A stretch of DNA of 6,108 bases from Thermoplasmata archaeon (GTDB lineage Archaea > Thermoplasmatota > Thermoplasmata > Thermoplasmatales > Thermoplasmataceae), in assembly GCA_021845325.1 (NCBI GenBank), contig JAKBRR010000122.1:1-6108 (forward strand), written 5' to 3'. The stretch's first letter is position 1. Each line of letters begins with the position of its first letter. The notes below the pieces were generated by a model. That model searched no databases. It was not told where the DNA came from and was given only the letters and a program-made list of their open reading frames with translations. This document shows positions 1-5,867 of this stretch, one piece after another. Position numbers and translations under genes: made by a program.

Positions 1-1
1 A

Positions 2-484
2 TGTAAAATATGGTTTGGTAAAGAGACATGGGTATTCAGTAAACATGACGTGCTTCCACATGGTGAAAGCGATTACTTGGATCTGATGCGTACGGGAGAA
101 TGGCCTAACGTGATGGGTCATGATGGCCTATGGATATGGGGTACACCAAGAGATTACATGAAGGGTGGAAGAACAAAATTGTTACTTTATGATAAATTTC
201 AAGAAGCAATTACTGTAATTACTGATGTAATTCCTAAAGAAATGAAGGAAAACTACGAAGGATGTGAAGACTCAGATTATTGCTTTCCTTTTAGAAACGT
301 GATGGATGAAAATACCTTAGATATATTAAAAACCCCTATTGATTTGAAAATAATAAGAAATATACCTGGTGTTCCAAGTTTTAAAAATTTCGGAATTCAT
401 AGAAAGGATAGAAGTCCATACCGGGTTATATCAAAGGAACAATTTGATTTTTTGATTAATGCATCAAAAGAGGTAGAAAAGTAA
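2..484 (+). CDS. 5'-truncated hypothetical protein, possibly PUA/EVE-like fold
   Basis: The reading frame is open back to the left edge (codon at 2-4 is TGT), so this is the C-terminal 160 residues of a longer protein. A GTG at 50 is in frame, but the coding sequence continues upstream of it with plausible residues (IWFGKETWVFSKHD), so it need not be the start. The visible part has GLWIWG, then a basic KGGRTKLLLYDKF stretch, a segment reading EAITVITDV, a CFPFR motif, and a C-terminal YRVISKEQFDFLI. That order (basic turn and strand, 'i..v' strand, [YF]P[YF]R, then 'R.IS.e.F..l') is the pattern I know from EVE/PUA-type domains, which in defence loci often bind modified bases. The assignment is inferred from motif order only. 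It is the first visible gene of the plus-strand operon. The protein could equally be an unrelated archaeal hypothetical. Confidence 0.75.
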   Translation, partial: CKIWFGKETWVFSKHDVLPHGESDYLDLMRTGEWPNVMGHDGLWIWGTPRDYMKGGRTKLLLYDKFQEAITVITDVIPKEMKENYEGCEDSDYCFPFRNVMDENTLDILKTPIDLKIIRNIPGVPSFKNFGIHRKDRSPYRVISKEQFDFLINASKEVEK

Positions 485-485
485 A

Positions 486-490
486 GAGGT
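486..490 (+). promoter_or_regulatory. Shine-Dalgarno for the 30-codon ORF
   Basis: GAGGT begins two bases after the stop codon of the preceding gene and lies 9 nt before the ATG at 500. It is the main reason to take the following very short ORF seriously. Confidence 0.4.
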
Positions 491-499
491 CAAAAGAGC

Positions 500-592
500 A
501 TGGTAGAGATTGGTTTGCAGTGTGAAACTGGAGTAAAAGGTAAGGAGATTGGCCAAAAGATCGAGGAATTGGAAAAAATGATGGAGGAATAG
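500..592 (+). CDS. possible 30-aa small protein
   Basis: An ATG at 500 opens a 30-codon frame ending in TAG at 590-592. It starts 15 nt after the upstream stop and is preceded by a GAGGT ribosome binding site at 9 nt. The peptide begins MVEIGLQCETGVKGKEI and ends in an amphipathic, strongly charged helix-like segment (QKIEELEKMMEE). It fills what would otherwise be the largest gap (about 130 nt) in an operon whose other genes are nearly contiguous. No family is recognised. ORFs this short arise by chance, so the case rests on the ribosome binding site and position. It could instead be the decayed end of another gene or a translated leader for the next gene. Confidence 0.35.
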   Translation: MVEIGLQCETGVKGKEIGQKIEELEKMMEE

Positions 593-600
593 AAGCAAAA

Positions 601-607
601 AAGGTGA
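601..607 (+). promoter_or_regulatory. Shine-Dalgarno that sets the start at GTG 613
   Basis: AAGGTGA contains AGGTGA, a full complement to the 3' end of archaeal 16S rRNA (UCACCU). It lies 5 nt before the GTG at 613. The alternative in-frame GTG at 604 falls inside this motif, which argues for 613 as the true start. Confidence 0.5.
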
Positions 608-612
608 ATCAA

Positions 613-1032
613 GTGATTAATGAGAAAGCAGATGCAGATAAATTCTGGGAAGATGTGATTGCCAGAACTTTGGAAGGAAACCACAATGGAAAGAACCCAT
701 TCATATTATCTAAGTACTTTGAAAGTGGATGTGAAATACCGAGACCTGAACTTACAAGTATATTAGAACGCAGCATTGGAGAGATTAAGTTCCAGATTGC
801 CGACTGGCGTGCCTCTCTCAATGGCAAAACTGAGGGATTCCACGCAGTAGAATATGAGGATGAGTACAAATGCCACATTGATTCGGTAGACCCTAAGAAA
901 AATCCCCTGGGGCATCTTATTCAAGACAGCCCAGGCACTTTGGTTGTTGCAGCGGCTCTAATTTTGGTAGGTGCCGGATCAGTGGTTTATTACTTCAAAA
1001 AGAAGAAGGAAAAAAGAGGCTCAGTAAAATGA
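613..1032 (+). CDS. small protein with a single C-terminal transmembrane helix
   Basis: This is a 139-residue protein of no recognised family. Residues 1-105 are soluble and mixed alpha/charged, with two cysteines (CEIPRPEL and KCHIDS contexts). Residues about 109-128 form one hydrophobic helix (GTLVVAAALILVGAGSVVYY), followed at once by a lysine-rich tail (FKKKKEKRGSVK). There is no N-terminal signal peptide. This layout suggests a C-terminally anchored membrane protein; the positive tail would favour a cytoplasmic C-terminus, while the missing signal leaves the topology of the soluble domain open. GTG 613 is preferred over GTG 604 because AAGGTGA at 601-607 is correctly spaced for it. Sampled GC content (about 50% near 780-840) is higher than in the downstream genes. 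Its place between a possible reader protein and a nuclease is unusual and could mean membrane tethering of the system. The gene is well supported; its function is unknown. Confidence 0.8.
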   Translation: MINEKADADKFWEDVIARTLEGNHNGKNPFILSKYFESGCEIPRPELTSILERSIGEIKFQIADWRASLNGKTEGFHAVEYEDEYKCHIDSVDPKKNPLGHLIQDSPGTLVVAAALILVGAGSVVYYFKKKKEKRGSVK

Positions 1033-1047
1033 GATTTTATTCTGAAG

Positions 1048-1054
1048 AAGGAGG
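1048..1054 (+). promoter_or_regulatory. Shine-Dalgarno of the nuclease gene
   Basis: AAGGAGG is a strong ribosome binding site, 9 nt before ATG 1064 and 6 nt before the in-frame TTG 1061. Either start is spatially acceptable; ATG is preferred by codon. Confidence 0.5.
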
Positions 1055-1063
1055 CAGTTCTTG

Positions 1064-1921
1064 ATGGATCAGGCAGATAAGATTCTGGTCTTGGATGGGG
1101 TTGAATACTGGCCATATGAGTATGAGAAAGAGTGGGAGATAGAAAATGACGTTATGGATGATGTTAAGCGCATTTTTGGTAATAACTCGATATTAATACC
1201 AAAGTTGAAAATTAAACCGCCCGAAGGAAGTGGCAGAATTCCAGACATGTATGTATTAACCATAAATCCAACCAAGATGTATGTTATTGAAGTTGAGCGT
1301 ATAGTGCACAGTATGCCAGACCATATAACCCCTCAAATAAGCGGTTTCTATAGGATCATGTCAGATCATGCAGCCCGATCAGAACTTATAAAGAAAATAT
1401 ACGACCATATTGAAAGGAACAGTGAACTTAAATCTCTCTTTGAAAATAGAGAGATACACAAGACAATAACGGATGTTGTTCAACAAAGCTATACTATTAC
1501 ATTAGTTATTGATCATGTTACGAAGGAGCTCAGAAAGGCATTCTCCAATCTTAAGGATCCGCCATTGATCCTTGAATTTAAAAGGTATAAGAGGAAAAAT
1601 GCTGATGTGTATATCTATCAGTTTGACACATTAATTAAAGTGGATAACCCATCAAAAGAAGTATTATCATCTCCACAAAGGCAATTAAATAGTTACAATA
1701 CAACCATTGGTGAACTGTCTCCTGGTACAAAGTTATATGCGAGATATAAAGAGGAGCTTTTCACAGCAGAGATAGTTCAGGATGGGGCCGTCAAACTTAA
1801 GGATGGTACTATAAAGAGATCCCTGTCAGGTGCCGCAAAGTATATAACTAAATCTTCCGTAAACGGTAATGTATTCTGGCATTATGATGAGGAATGCAGG
1901 ATTCCTATAAAGGAAAAATAA
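1064..1921 (+). CDS. PD-(D/E)XK-like nuclease with C-terminal RAMA domain
   Basis: This 285-aa protein has two apparent parts. The N-terminal half has a restriction-endonuclease-like core: acidic residues E23/E27 in a helix, then RIPD (D61), a short loop, and strand MYVIEVER (E76, E78). This resembles the PD...(D/E)xK site with E in place of the usual lysine. It is followed by HITPQISGFYR, like the helix after the active site in such enzymes. Residues about 216-274 match a RAMA domain (restriction enzyme and adenine methylase associated): SPGTKLYARYKEELFTAEI, a DG turn, LKDGT, SLSGAAKYIT and NGNVFW. RAMA domains are predicted to recognise modified DNA. The inferred role is cleavage of DNA selected by modification status, within an operon that faces a DndC homologue. 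TTG 1061 is an alternative start. The RAMA call is fairly firm. The nuclease call is weaker, because the lysine is missing. Confidence 0.85.
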   Translation: MDQADKILVLDGVEYWPYEYEKEWEIENDVMDDVKRIFGNNSILIPKLKIKPPEGSGRIPDMYVLTINPTKMYVIEVERIVHSMPDHITPQISGFYRIMSDHAARSELIKKIYDHIERNSELKSLFENREIHKTITDVVQQSYTITLVIDHVTKELRKAFSNLKDPPLILEFKRYKRKNADVYIYQFDTLIKVDNPSKEVLSSPQRQLNSYNTTIGELSPGTKLYARYKEELFTAEIVQDGAVKLKDGTIKRSLSGAAKYITKSSVNGNVFWHYDEECRIPIKEK

Positions 1922-1943
1922 CATAGGAGAGTAGCGATTATAA

Positions 1944-2072
1944 ATGATGAAAGAAAATGAAATCAACATGCGCGAAGAATATTACATTCAGTTTAAGGGA
2001 AGAATCAACAAGAAAAAATGGAGCAGAATAATCAAAATGTTTCAAGAGTTTCATGTAACAAGGAGCGTTTAA
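1944..2072 (+). CDS. possible 42-aa basic small protein, abutting the next gene
   Basis: A frame opening with ATG ATG at 1944/1947 runs 42 codons and stops with TAA at 2070-2072; the next gene's ATG is the very next base. The peptide is rich in basic and aromatic residues (REEYYIQFKGRINKKKWSRI, then KMFQEFHVTRSV) and probably folds as one or two helices, perhaps contacting nucleic acid or a partner protein. AGGAGA at 1925-1930 lies 13 nt before ATG 1944, rather far for a ribosome binding site. An in-frame TAA directly upstream (1941-1943) excludes a longer form. The zero-base junction, with the next gene's ribosome binding site inside this ORF, suggests coupled translation. No family is recognised, and a chance ORF remains possible. 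Confidence 0.5.
   Translation: MMKENEINMREEYYIQFKGRINKKKWSRIIKMFQEFHVTRSV
2060..2065 (+). promoter_or_regulatory. Shine-Dalgarno inside the 42-codon ORF, serving the gene at 2073
   Basis: AAGGAG lies 7 nt before ATG 2073 and within the last codons of the preceding small ORF. It supports 2073 as a true start and implies translational coupling if the small ORF is translated. Confidence 0.5.
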
Positions 2073-2861
2073 ATGACTGCTTCAGATGATTTTTTTCCGG
2101 GAGTAAAATGCCATATGTCACAAAGTGATGTTATTCCGGTTTCATCCTATTGTACAGATCCATTAAATTTTGGAGGGACCATTAACCTTATTTGTGATAG
2201 CAATCATCTTCTATCTTACATAAAAAATCCTAGAAGCTTGGAACTAAATGAGAAGGATTTCATACAATATTATCACAAATTGGAAATAGATCACCCTATC
2301 TTTCTTCAAATGTCAGATGATGATACATTTCAAATGTTTGAAGACATAATTAATTCAAGGGTAATTGAATCATGGAGGCTGACTTCTTTTGCTTTAAGAG
2401 TTTTTACTGAGAATCTAATATATCATAATTATGGAGTTTATGCTTGGTTCGGTGATGTTAAACTTAACAGGAAAACTGATTGTGCATCAATAAATACTAT
2501 CAATGAAAATATCAGAGATTTGGGATTTTCAACTTTTATGATAATAATAATTAGCAAATCAAAAAGGGATGATATCATCAATCCGAAAAACAGAGGCAAA
2601 ATCCCATTGAATTTGGATGGCAGGAGACTTGAATTAGCCAAAAATGCATCTGAAAACCTAAACATTGTCCTTAAAAAAAAGAATATACTTTCCTATAATA
2701 GCCTTAATTATATCCAGACGCTTTACAGAGAAGTATCTCCTGTAGTACACACAAATAGAACTCCTGATTCAAGTACTATAGATAATTACATAAAGAAAAT
2801 GATGGATATTTATGAAGAGTTTTATACGAATGGAAACGAGTGGGGTATAAGTTATGATTAA
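2073..2861 (+). CDS. hypothetical protein with weak HEPN-like C-terminal motif
   Basis: This 262-aa cytosolic protein has no signal peptide or clear membrane span; the MIIII run at 156-160 is too short and lies between polar segments. No family was recognised with confidence. The N-terminal 100 residues are mixed, with three cysteines (C13, C27, C41). The C-terminal third is helical and charged and carries YREVSPVVHTN (R219 to H226, an R-x6-H pattern), followed by a long helix (IDNYIKKMMDIYEEFY). That resembles the Rx4-6H signature of HEPN ribonuclease or toxin domains, but the polar residue usually found after the arginine (N, D or H) is here E, so the match is weak. The start is set by AAGGAG at 2060-2065. 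The stop overlaps the ATPase start by 8 bp, so the two products are probably made together and may interact. It is the most AT-rich gene here (one sampled 60-base line is 25% GC), consistent with transfer. Confidence 0.85.
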   Translation: MTASDDFFPGVKCHMSQSDVIPVSSYCTDPLNFGGTINLICDSNHLLSYIKNPRSLELNEKDFIQYYHKLEIDHPIFLQMSDDDTFQMFEDIINSRVIESWRLTSFALRVFTENLIYHNYGVYAWFGDVKLNRKTDCASINTINENIRDLGFSTFMIIIISKSKRDDIINPKNRGKIPLNLDGRRLELAKNASENLNIVLKKKNILSYNSLNYIQTLYREVSPVVHTNRTPDSSTIDNYIKKMMDIYEEFYTNGNEWGISYD

Positions 2862-4749
2862 TGAGAAAATTGAAAAAAGAATTACAATGCAGGTAAGTGT
2901 AAAAATTATTCAGCTTATTTCCTCAGGACTATATAGGTCCCCTGCAAGTGCGATAAAGGAACTTTTAAGCAACTCATTTGATGCAGATGCTGAAAAAGTG
3001 AGAATAGAGTTTCACTTCTCGTACGATTCAAAATTTAACATATTCCTTGACTCGATTGCAGTAAAAGATGATGGGATTGGGATGGATTTAAATGTTCTTG
3101 AATACATATTCACTCATATAGGAGGGAGCTCTAAATCTAATAACAACATAGAAGAAAAAACTCCAAAGGGACGTGACATGATAGGGAGATTAGGGATAGG
3201 CATTCTATCGGTTGCCTCCGCATGCAAGTCGTTTGTAATCAGAACAAAGAAGAGCAATGACGATCATGAATACAAAGCGGATATTTCTCTTTCATTTTTT
3301 GATGATTTGCGCGAAATTACTAAAACCATGGATAAATTTTCTATTGGAAACGTGAAGCTAAGTTCTAAAATAGTATCCAACGAATTTAGGCGATCTCAAT
3401 ACACCATAGTAGAGATAAGCGATTTTAGGCCCCCCTTCATGTCAAGCATACTAGATGACCTATCTGATTCATACTTTTTCCAGCAACGTTTACCACCATC
3501 GACTGAAACTGTAAGGGAAGAGCAGTTTCAGGAATACTTCGAAGGCTTTGTTGAACACCTAATAAAATATCAAAAATTACTTAAGATGCCCGTTTTAGAT
3601 CAAATGATTGCCACCTTGGGGTTGATGTCTCCTGTGGAGTATCTCGAAGAGGGACCCGTCAGGCAGAGGGTGACTAAAGATAACGGAGAAGAGTACAAGG
3701 TACCTGGAACAGATGATGAAAGATATTTATTATTGAAAAAAAGCATTAAGGATGTAAATTTTGCTGTTATGGTAAGTTTTATAATAAAAGAAAGCGACAA
3801 TACAGAAATTAGGAATGAGTTTAAGATTTACAAACCTTTGTTGTATCCTTCGAAAAGTGATCTAAGAGACAAAGGTGTTGAACAATTGGATCCTAAAGTG
3901 TATTTCATAGGTCCCATCGAGAATCAGATTGAAAATGAACCTGGTGATAAAGTTGATACTTTGATAAGGGGATATGTATATCACCAGAATAGCAGAATAT
4001 TGCCACATGAATTTAGAGGCGTATTAACGAGGGTGTATGGAGTCTCTATAGGTGATTATTTTAAGGATGAACTTCGTCTTTATACAGAAAATCCAGTAGT
4101 TCTACATCAAATGATGATAGAAATTTACTTGGAGAAAGGTTTTCAAAGCATCGTAAACCTTGATAGAGAGAGTTTGTTTGAGGGATCAAGAACATATCAA
4201 TATTTCAGAAGTTTTTTGGATAGTACTCTTAAAGGCCAAGAAGAAAAATCACGGGAAGCAACTTCAGCATATAGACTTTTATTAGCCGAATCAGAGAGAA
4301 AACTCTCTGTCAAGGAACAGGGAGGTGATAAAGCACTTGATCGTGAATTAAAAAGCGGTGATATAGATTTTTATAAAAACCTAAGTGACATGTTTACATC
4401 TGAAAAAGGCATAATACCAGAAATTAAGTCAAGGACAGCTGAGAAGAGAAAAGAAAAGGTAGACCTGAAGGATCCTACGTCCTTAACTAAAAAAATAGTT
4501 CAAGATAATCTTGGAATGAGAACGATCACTTTTGAAAAAACTACTACACTCGATGATTTTGGATTAATAACTATCGATGAAAATGAAGAAAGTGCTGTAA
4601 TAAAAATGCCGAGATTTAAAGGTCCAAGATCCAAAATATGGCAAAGCATTTTTGCAATCGCTGCAACTTGGGCTCCTGAGGATTTAGAAAAAAGAAAGGA
4701 GTTTATGAGAGAGTTATACTCTATCTATGAAAATACTGAAGGTGATTAA
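2854..4749 (+). CDS. GHKL (Hsp90/MutL/MORC-type) ATPase
   Basis: This 631-aa protein has an N-terminal Bergerat-fold ATPase domain. The N box is IKELLSNSFDADA at 34-46 (catalytic E36, Mg-binding N40, D43), the G1 box DDGIGMD at 72-78, the GGSSK lid region at 90-94, and the G2 box GRLGIGILS at 111-119. All key residues are present, so it is probably active. Residues about 370-445 (GYVYHQNSRILPHEFRG, LTRVYGVSIGDY and IVNLDRESLFEG) match the S5-like second domain of bacterial and archaeal defence-type HATPases. The remaining 180 residues are charged and helical (about 455-545), ending in a small domain with IWQSIFAIAATW. Such ATPases dimerise on binding ATP and act as DNA clamps or conformational switches. 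The ATG lies within the end of the preceding gene (8-bp overlap). The inferred role is the ATP-driven component of a modification-dependent restriction system. The family call is secure; the pathway role is not. Confidence 0.93.
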   Translation: MINEKIEKRITMQVSVKIIQLISSGLYRSPASAIKELLSNSFDADAEKVRIEFHFSYDSKFNIFLDSIAVKDDGIGMDLNVLEYIFTHIGGSSKSNNNIEEKTPKGRDMIGRLGIGILSVASACKSFVIRTKKSNDDHEYKADISLSFFDDLREITKTMDKFSIGNVKLSSKIVSNEFRRSQYTIVEISDFRPPFMSSILDDLSDSYFFQQRLPPSTETVREEQFQEYFEGFVEHLIKYQKLLKMPVLDQMIATLGLMSPVEYLEEGPVRQRVTKDNGEEYKVPGTDDERYLLLKKSIKDVNFAVMVSFIIKESDNTEIRNEFKIYKPLLYPSKSDLRDKGVEQLDPKVYFIGPIENQIENEPGDKVDTLIRGYVYHQNSRILPHEFRGVLTRVYGVSIGDYFKDELRLYTENPVVLHQMMIEIYLEKGFQSIVNLDRESLFEGSRTYQYFRSFLDSTLKGQEEKSREATSAYRLLLAESERKLSVKEQGGDKALDRELKSGDIDFYKNLSDMFTSEKGIIPEIKSRTAEKRKEKVDLKDPTSLTKKIVQDNLGMRTITFEKTTTLDDFGLITIDENEESAVIKMPRFKGPRSKIWQSIFAIAATWAPEDLEKRKEFMRELYSIYENTEGD

Positions 4750-4769
4750 TTTCAGATTTTATAATCACC
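4741..4769. terminator. inverted repeat across the convergent gene ends, possible bidirectional terminator
   Basis: GGTGATTA (4741-4748) and TAATCACC (4762-4769) form a perfect 8-bp inverted repeat with a 13-nt loop that contains the stop codons of both convergent genes (TAA 4747-4749 plus; TGA at 4752-4754 minus). A hairpin would form in either transcript. There is no long T-run after it on either strand, only short ones such as TTTT at 4757-4760, so a terminator role is an inference from position. Confidence 0.35.
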
Positions 4770-5774
4770 ATATTTCTCTGACACCAAGAGCGTCTCACAT
4801 TCCTTGATCTCATTTTCTAAAATAAGGGTAATGTCAAGCGACATTTGTAGTCTTTCAAGTTTAGCTAATATCTCCTTCCTGAATTCTATCCTGAGTCTCC
4901 CCTTTCTTCCATCCTTTCTGAAATACCTGTTCTCTGGCTTTTTGCATTCTTCAACTATCCATTCCCTGAATTCCAGTAGCTTCTTGACCTTATAATCTCC
5001 GGACTTGGCCAAAGCAATCATAGTTTTATCTTTCATTACAACAGTGCACATCCAGCATCCGAATCTCATAGAAGTGTTTCCGTACAGATCAACAACGAGC
5101 TGAGTCTCAGCAACTGCTTTCCTTCCAGGCATCATGAGGAAATACCATACATCTTCTGCCGACCAGTGTATAATTGGAGCTGCGACATCTATTCCCTTCT
5201 GGTTCACCCATACTTCACTGCCGCATTCGTTTGCCCCACCATTCAGACATGAACTTTTCAGCCTTATGTCTCTCTGCTGGCTCTCCCCCATTCTCAAGCC
5301 TGTGATGAATAAGCCACTGTCTTCATGGAGCTTTCTGGAAGGCTTTATCTTGATCTTTGGAGTACACCACCTGAATCTGGGTCCTGGGGGAGGATAACCT
5401 CTGCCTATCATCCTAACCCAGTAAGTGTCTTCCAATTCAGGAGTTACTATTTTCACTGCGGCAGGATACCTCTCCTTTATTGATTCCAAAAAAGACTTTG
5501 CAACAATGGCCATCTGAGGGATCTCCATCATTGTATCAGCATAGGTAATATTCAGGTCGATATCCGGATGGACTGTTTTCATGTATAATGAGAGAACAAC
5601 AAGGGCCGTACTGTCCTTTCCACCAGAATAAGTAACAATCCATCTCTTGTTCTTTTTGTAAAGTTGTTCTAAAATGTTAATGCTTTCTTCGAATTTCTCT
5701 TTAAATGAATTGTTAATGTAAGAAGGGAGATGAGAAACGTCATTCATCTCTTTTATTTGTTCTTGAACTTCCAT
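4752..5774 (-). CDS. dndC: DndC/SspD-like DNA phosphorothioation ATP pyrophosphatase (PAPS reductase family)
   Basis: This 340-aa PP-loop enzyme has SGGKDS at 50-55, the ATP pyrophosphatase motif. The YADTMMEIPQ segment follows, then YWVRMIGRGYPPPGPRFRWC (118-137), GLRMGESQQR (159-168), HWSAEDVWYFLM (203-214) and MRFGCWMCTVVMKDK (236-250); then LLEFREWIV and EFRKEILAKL. This order is characteristic of DndC, which activates the DNA backbone by adenylation so that sulphur can be transferred in phosphorothioation. C137, C240 and C243 (also C176, C184) are candidate Fe-S ligands, as expected in DndC. It is shorter than the bacterial DndC proteins I know (about 450-550 aa), lacking their C-terminal part. 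The ATG is set by AGGTGA (5785-5790) 10 nt upstream. No dndA, dndD or dndE is visible. BREX type 4 BrxP-like PAPS reductases are an alternative, but the DndC motifs fit better. Confidence 0.92.
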   Translation of the reverse strand: MEVQEQIKEMNDVSHLPSYINNSFKEKFEESINILEQLYKKNKRWIVTYSGGKDSTALVVLSLYMKTVHPDIDLNITYADTMMEIPQMAIVAKSFLESIKERYPAAVKIVTPELEDTYWVRMIGRGYPPPGPRFRWCTPKIKIKPSRKLHEDSGLFITGLRMGESQQRDIRLKSSCLNGGANECGSEVWVNQKGIDVAAPIIHWSAEDVWYFLMMPGRKAVAETQLVVDLYGNTSMRFGCWMCTVVMKDKTMIALAKSGDYKVKKLLEFREWIVEECKKPENRYFRKDGRKGRLRIEFRKEILAKLERLQMSLDITLILENEIKECETLLVSEKYGDYKI

Positions 5775-5784
5775 TACTGTAATA

Positions 5785-5790
5785 TCACCT
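5785..5790 (-). promoter_or_regulatory. Shine-Dalgarno of the dndC-like gene
   Basis: TCACCT on the plus strand reads AGGTGA on the coding strand, a full match to the archaeal anti-Shine-Dalgarno sequence. It lies 10 nt upstream of the ATG at 5774, and the frame is closed by a stop at 5805-5807, so no longer start is possible. Confidence 0.55.
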
Positions 5791-5801
5791 ATTATATAAA
5801 G
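5791..5801 (-). promoter_or_regulatory. TATA-like box upstream of the dndC-like gene
   Basis: On the coding strand this reads CTTTATATAAT, close to the archaeal TATA consensus. It sits about 17-27 nt before the ATG. Transcription normally begins about 25 nt after a TATA box, which would place the start at or just inside the start codon. That would leave the Shine-Dalgarno sequence out of the mRNA. A weaker TTATTTTA-like element around 5813-5820 could serve an SD-containing transcript. The 5775-5867 spacer otherwise shows no gene. Confidence 0.35.
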
Positions 5802-5867
5802 ATCTTATGGCAGTAAAATAAGAGATTTTACAGATACCTCCTAACATAGATTCATTTTATTCTTTTC

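Noticed and set aside
490..684. Minus-strand 64-codon open frame
   Set aside because: It lies antisense to the 30-codon ORF and the start of the membrane-protein gene, has low-complexity Ser/Phe/Ile composition and no supported start.
609..878. Minus-strand 89-codon open frame
   Set aside because: It is fully antisense to the membrane-protein gene, with no ribosome binding site and non-protein-like composition.
2538..2552. Hydrophobic MIIII run in the unknown protein as a membrane helix
   Set aside because: The hydrophobic stretch is too short to span a membrane and is followed at once by KSKRDD.
5134..5397. Plus-strand 87-codon open frame
   Set aside because: It is antisense to the conserved core of the dndC-like gene, whose motifs are unmistakable on the other strand.
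5785..5847. 20-codon minus-strand ORF in the dndC leader as a gene
   Set aside because: It has no ribosome binding site before its ATG and is short enough to be chance; kept only as a regulatory observation.
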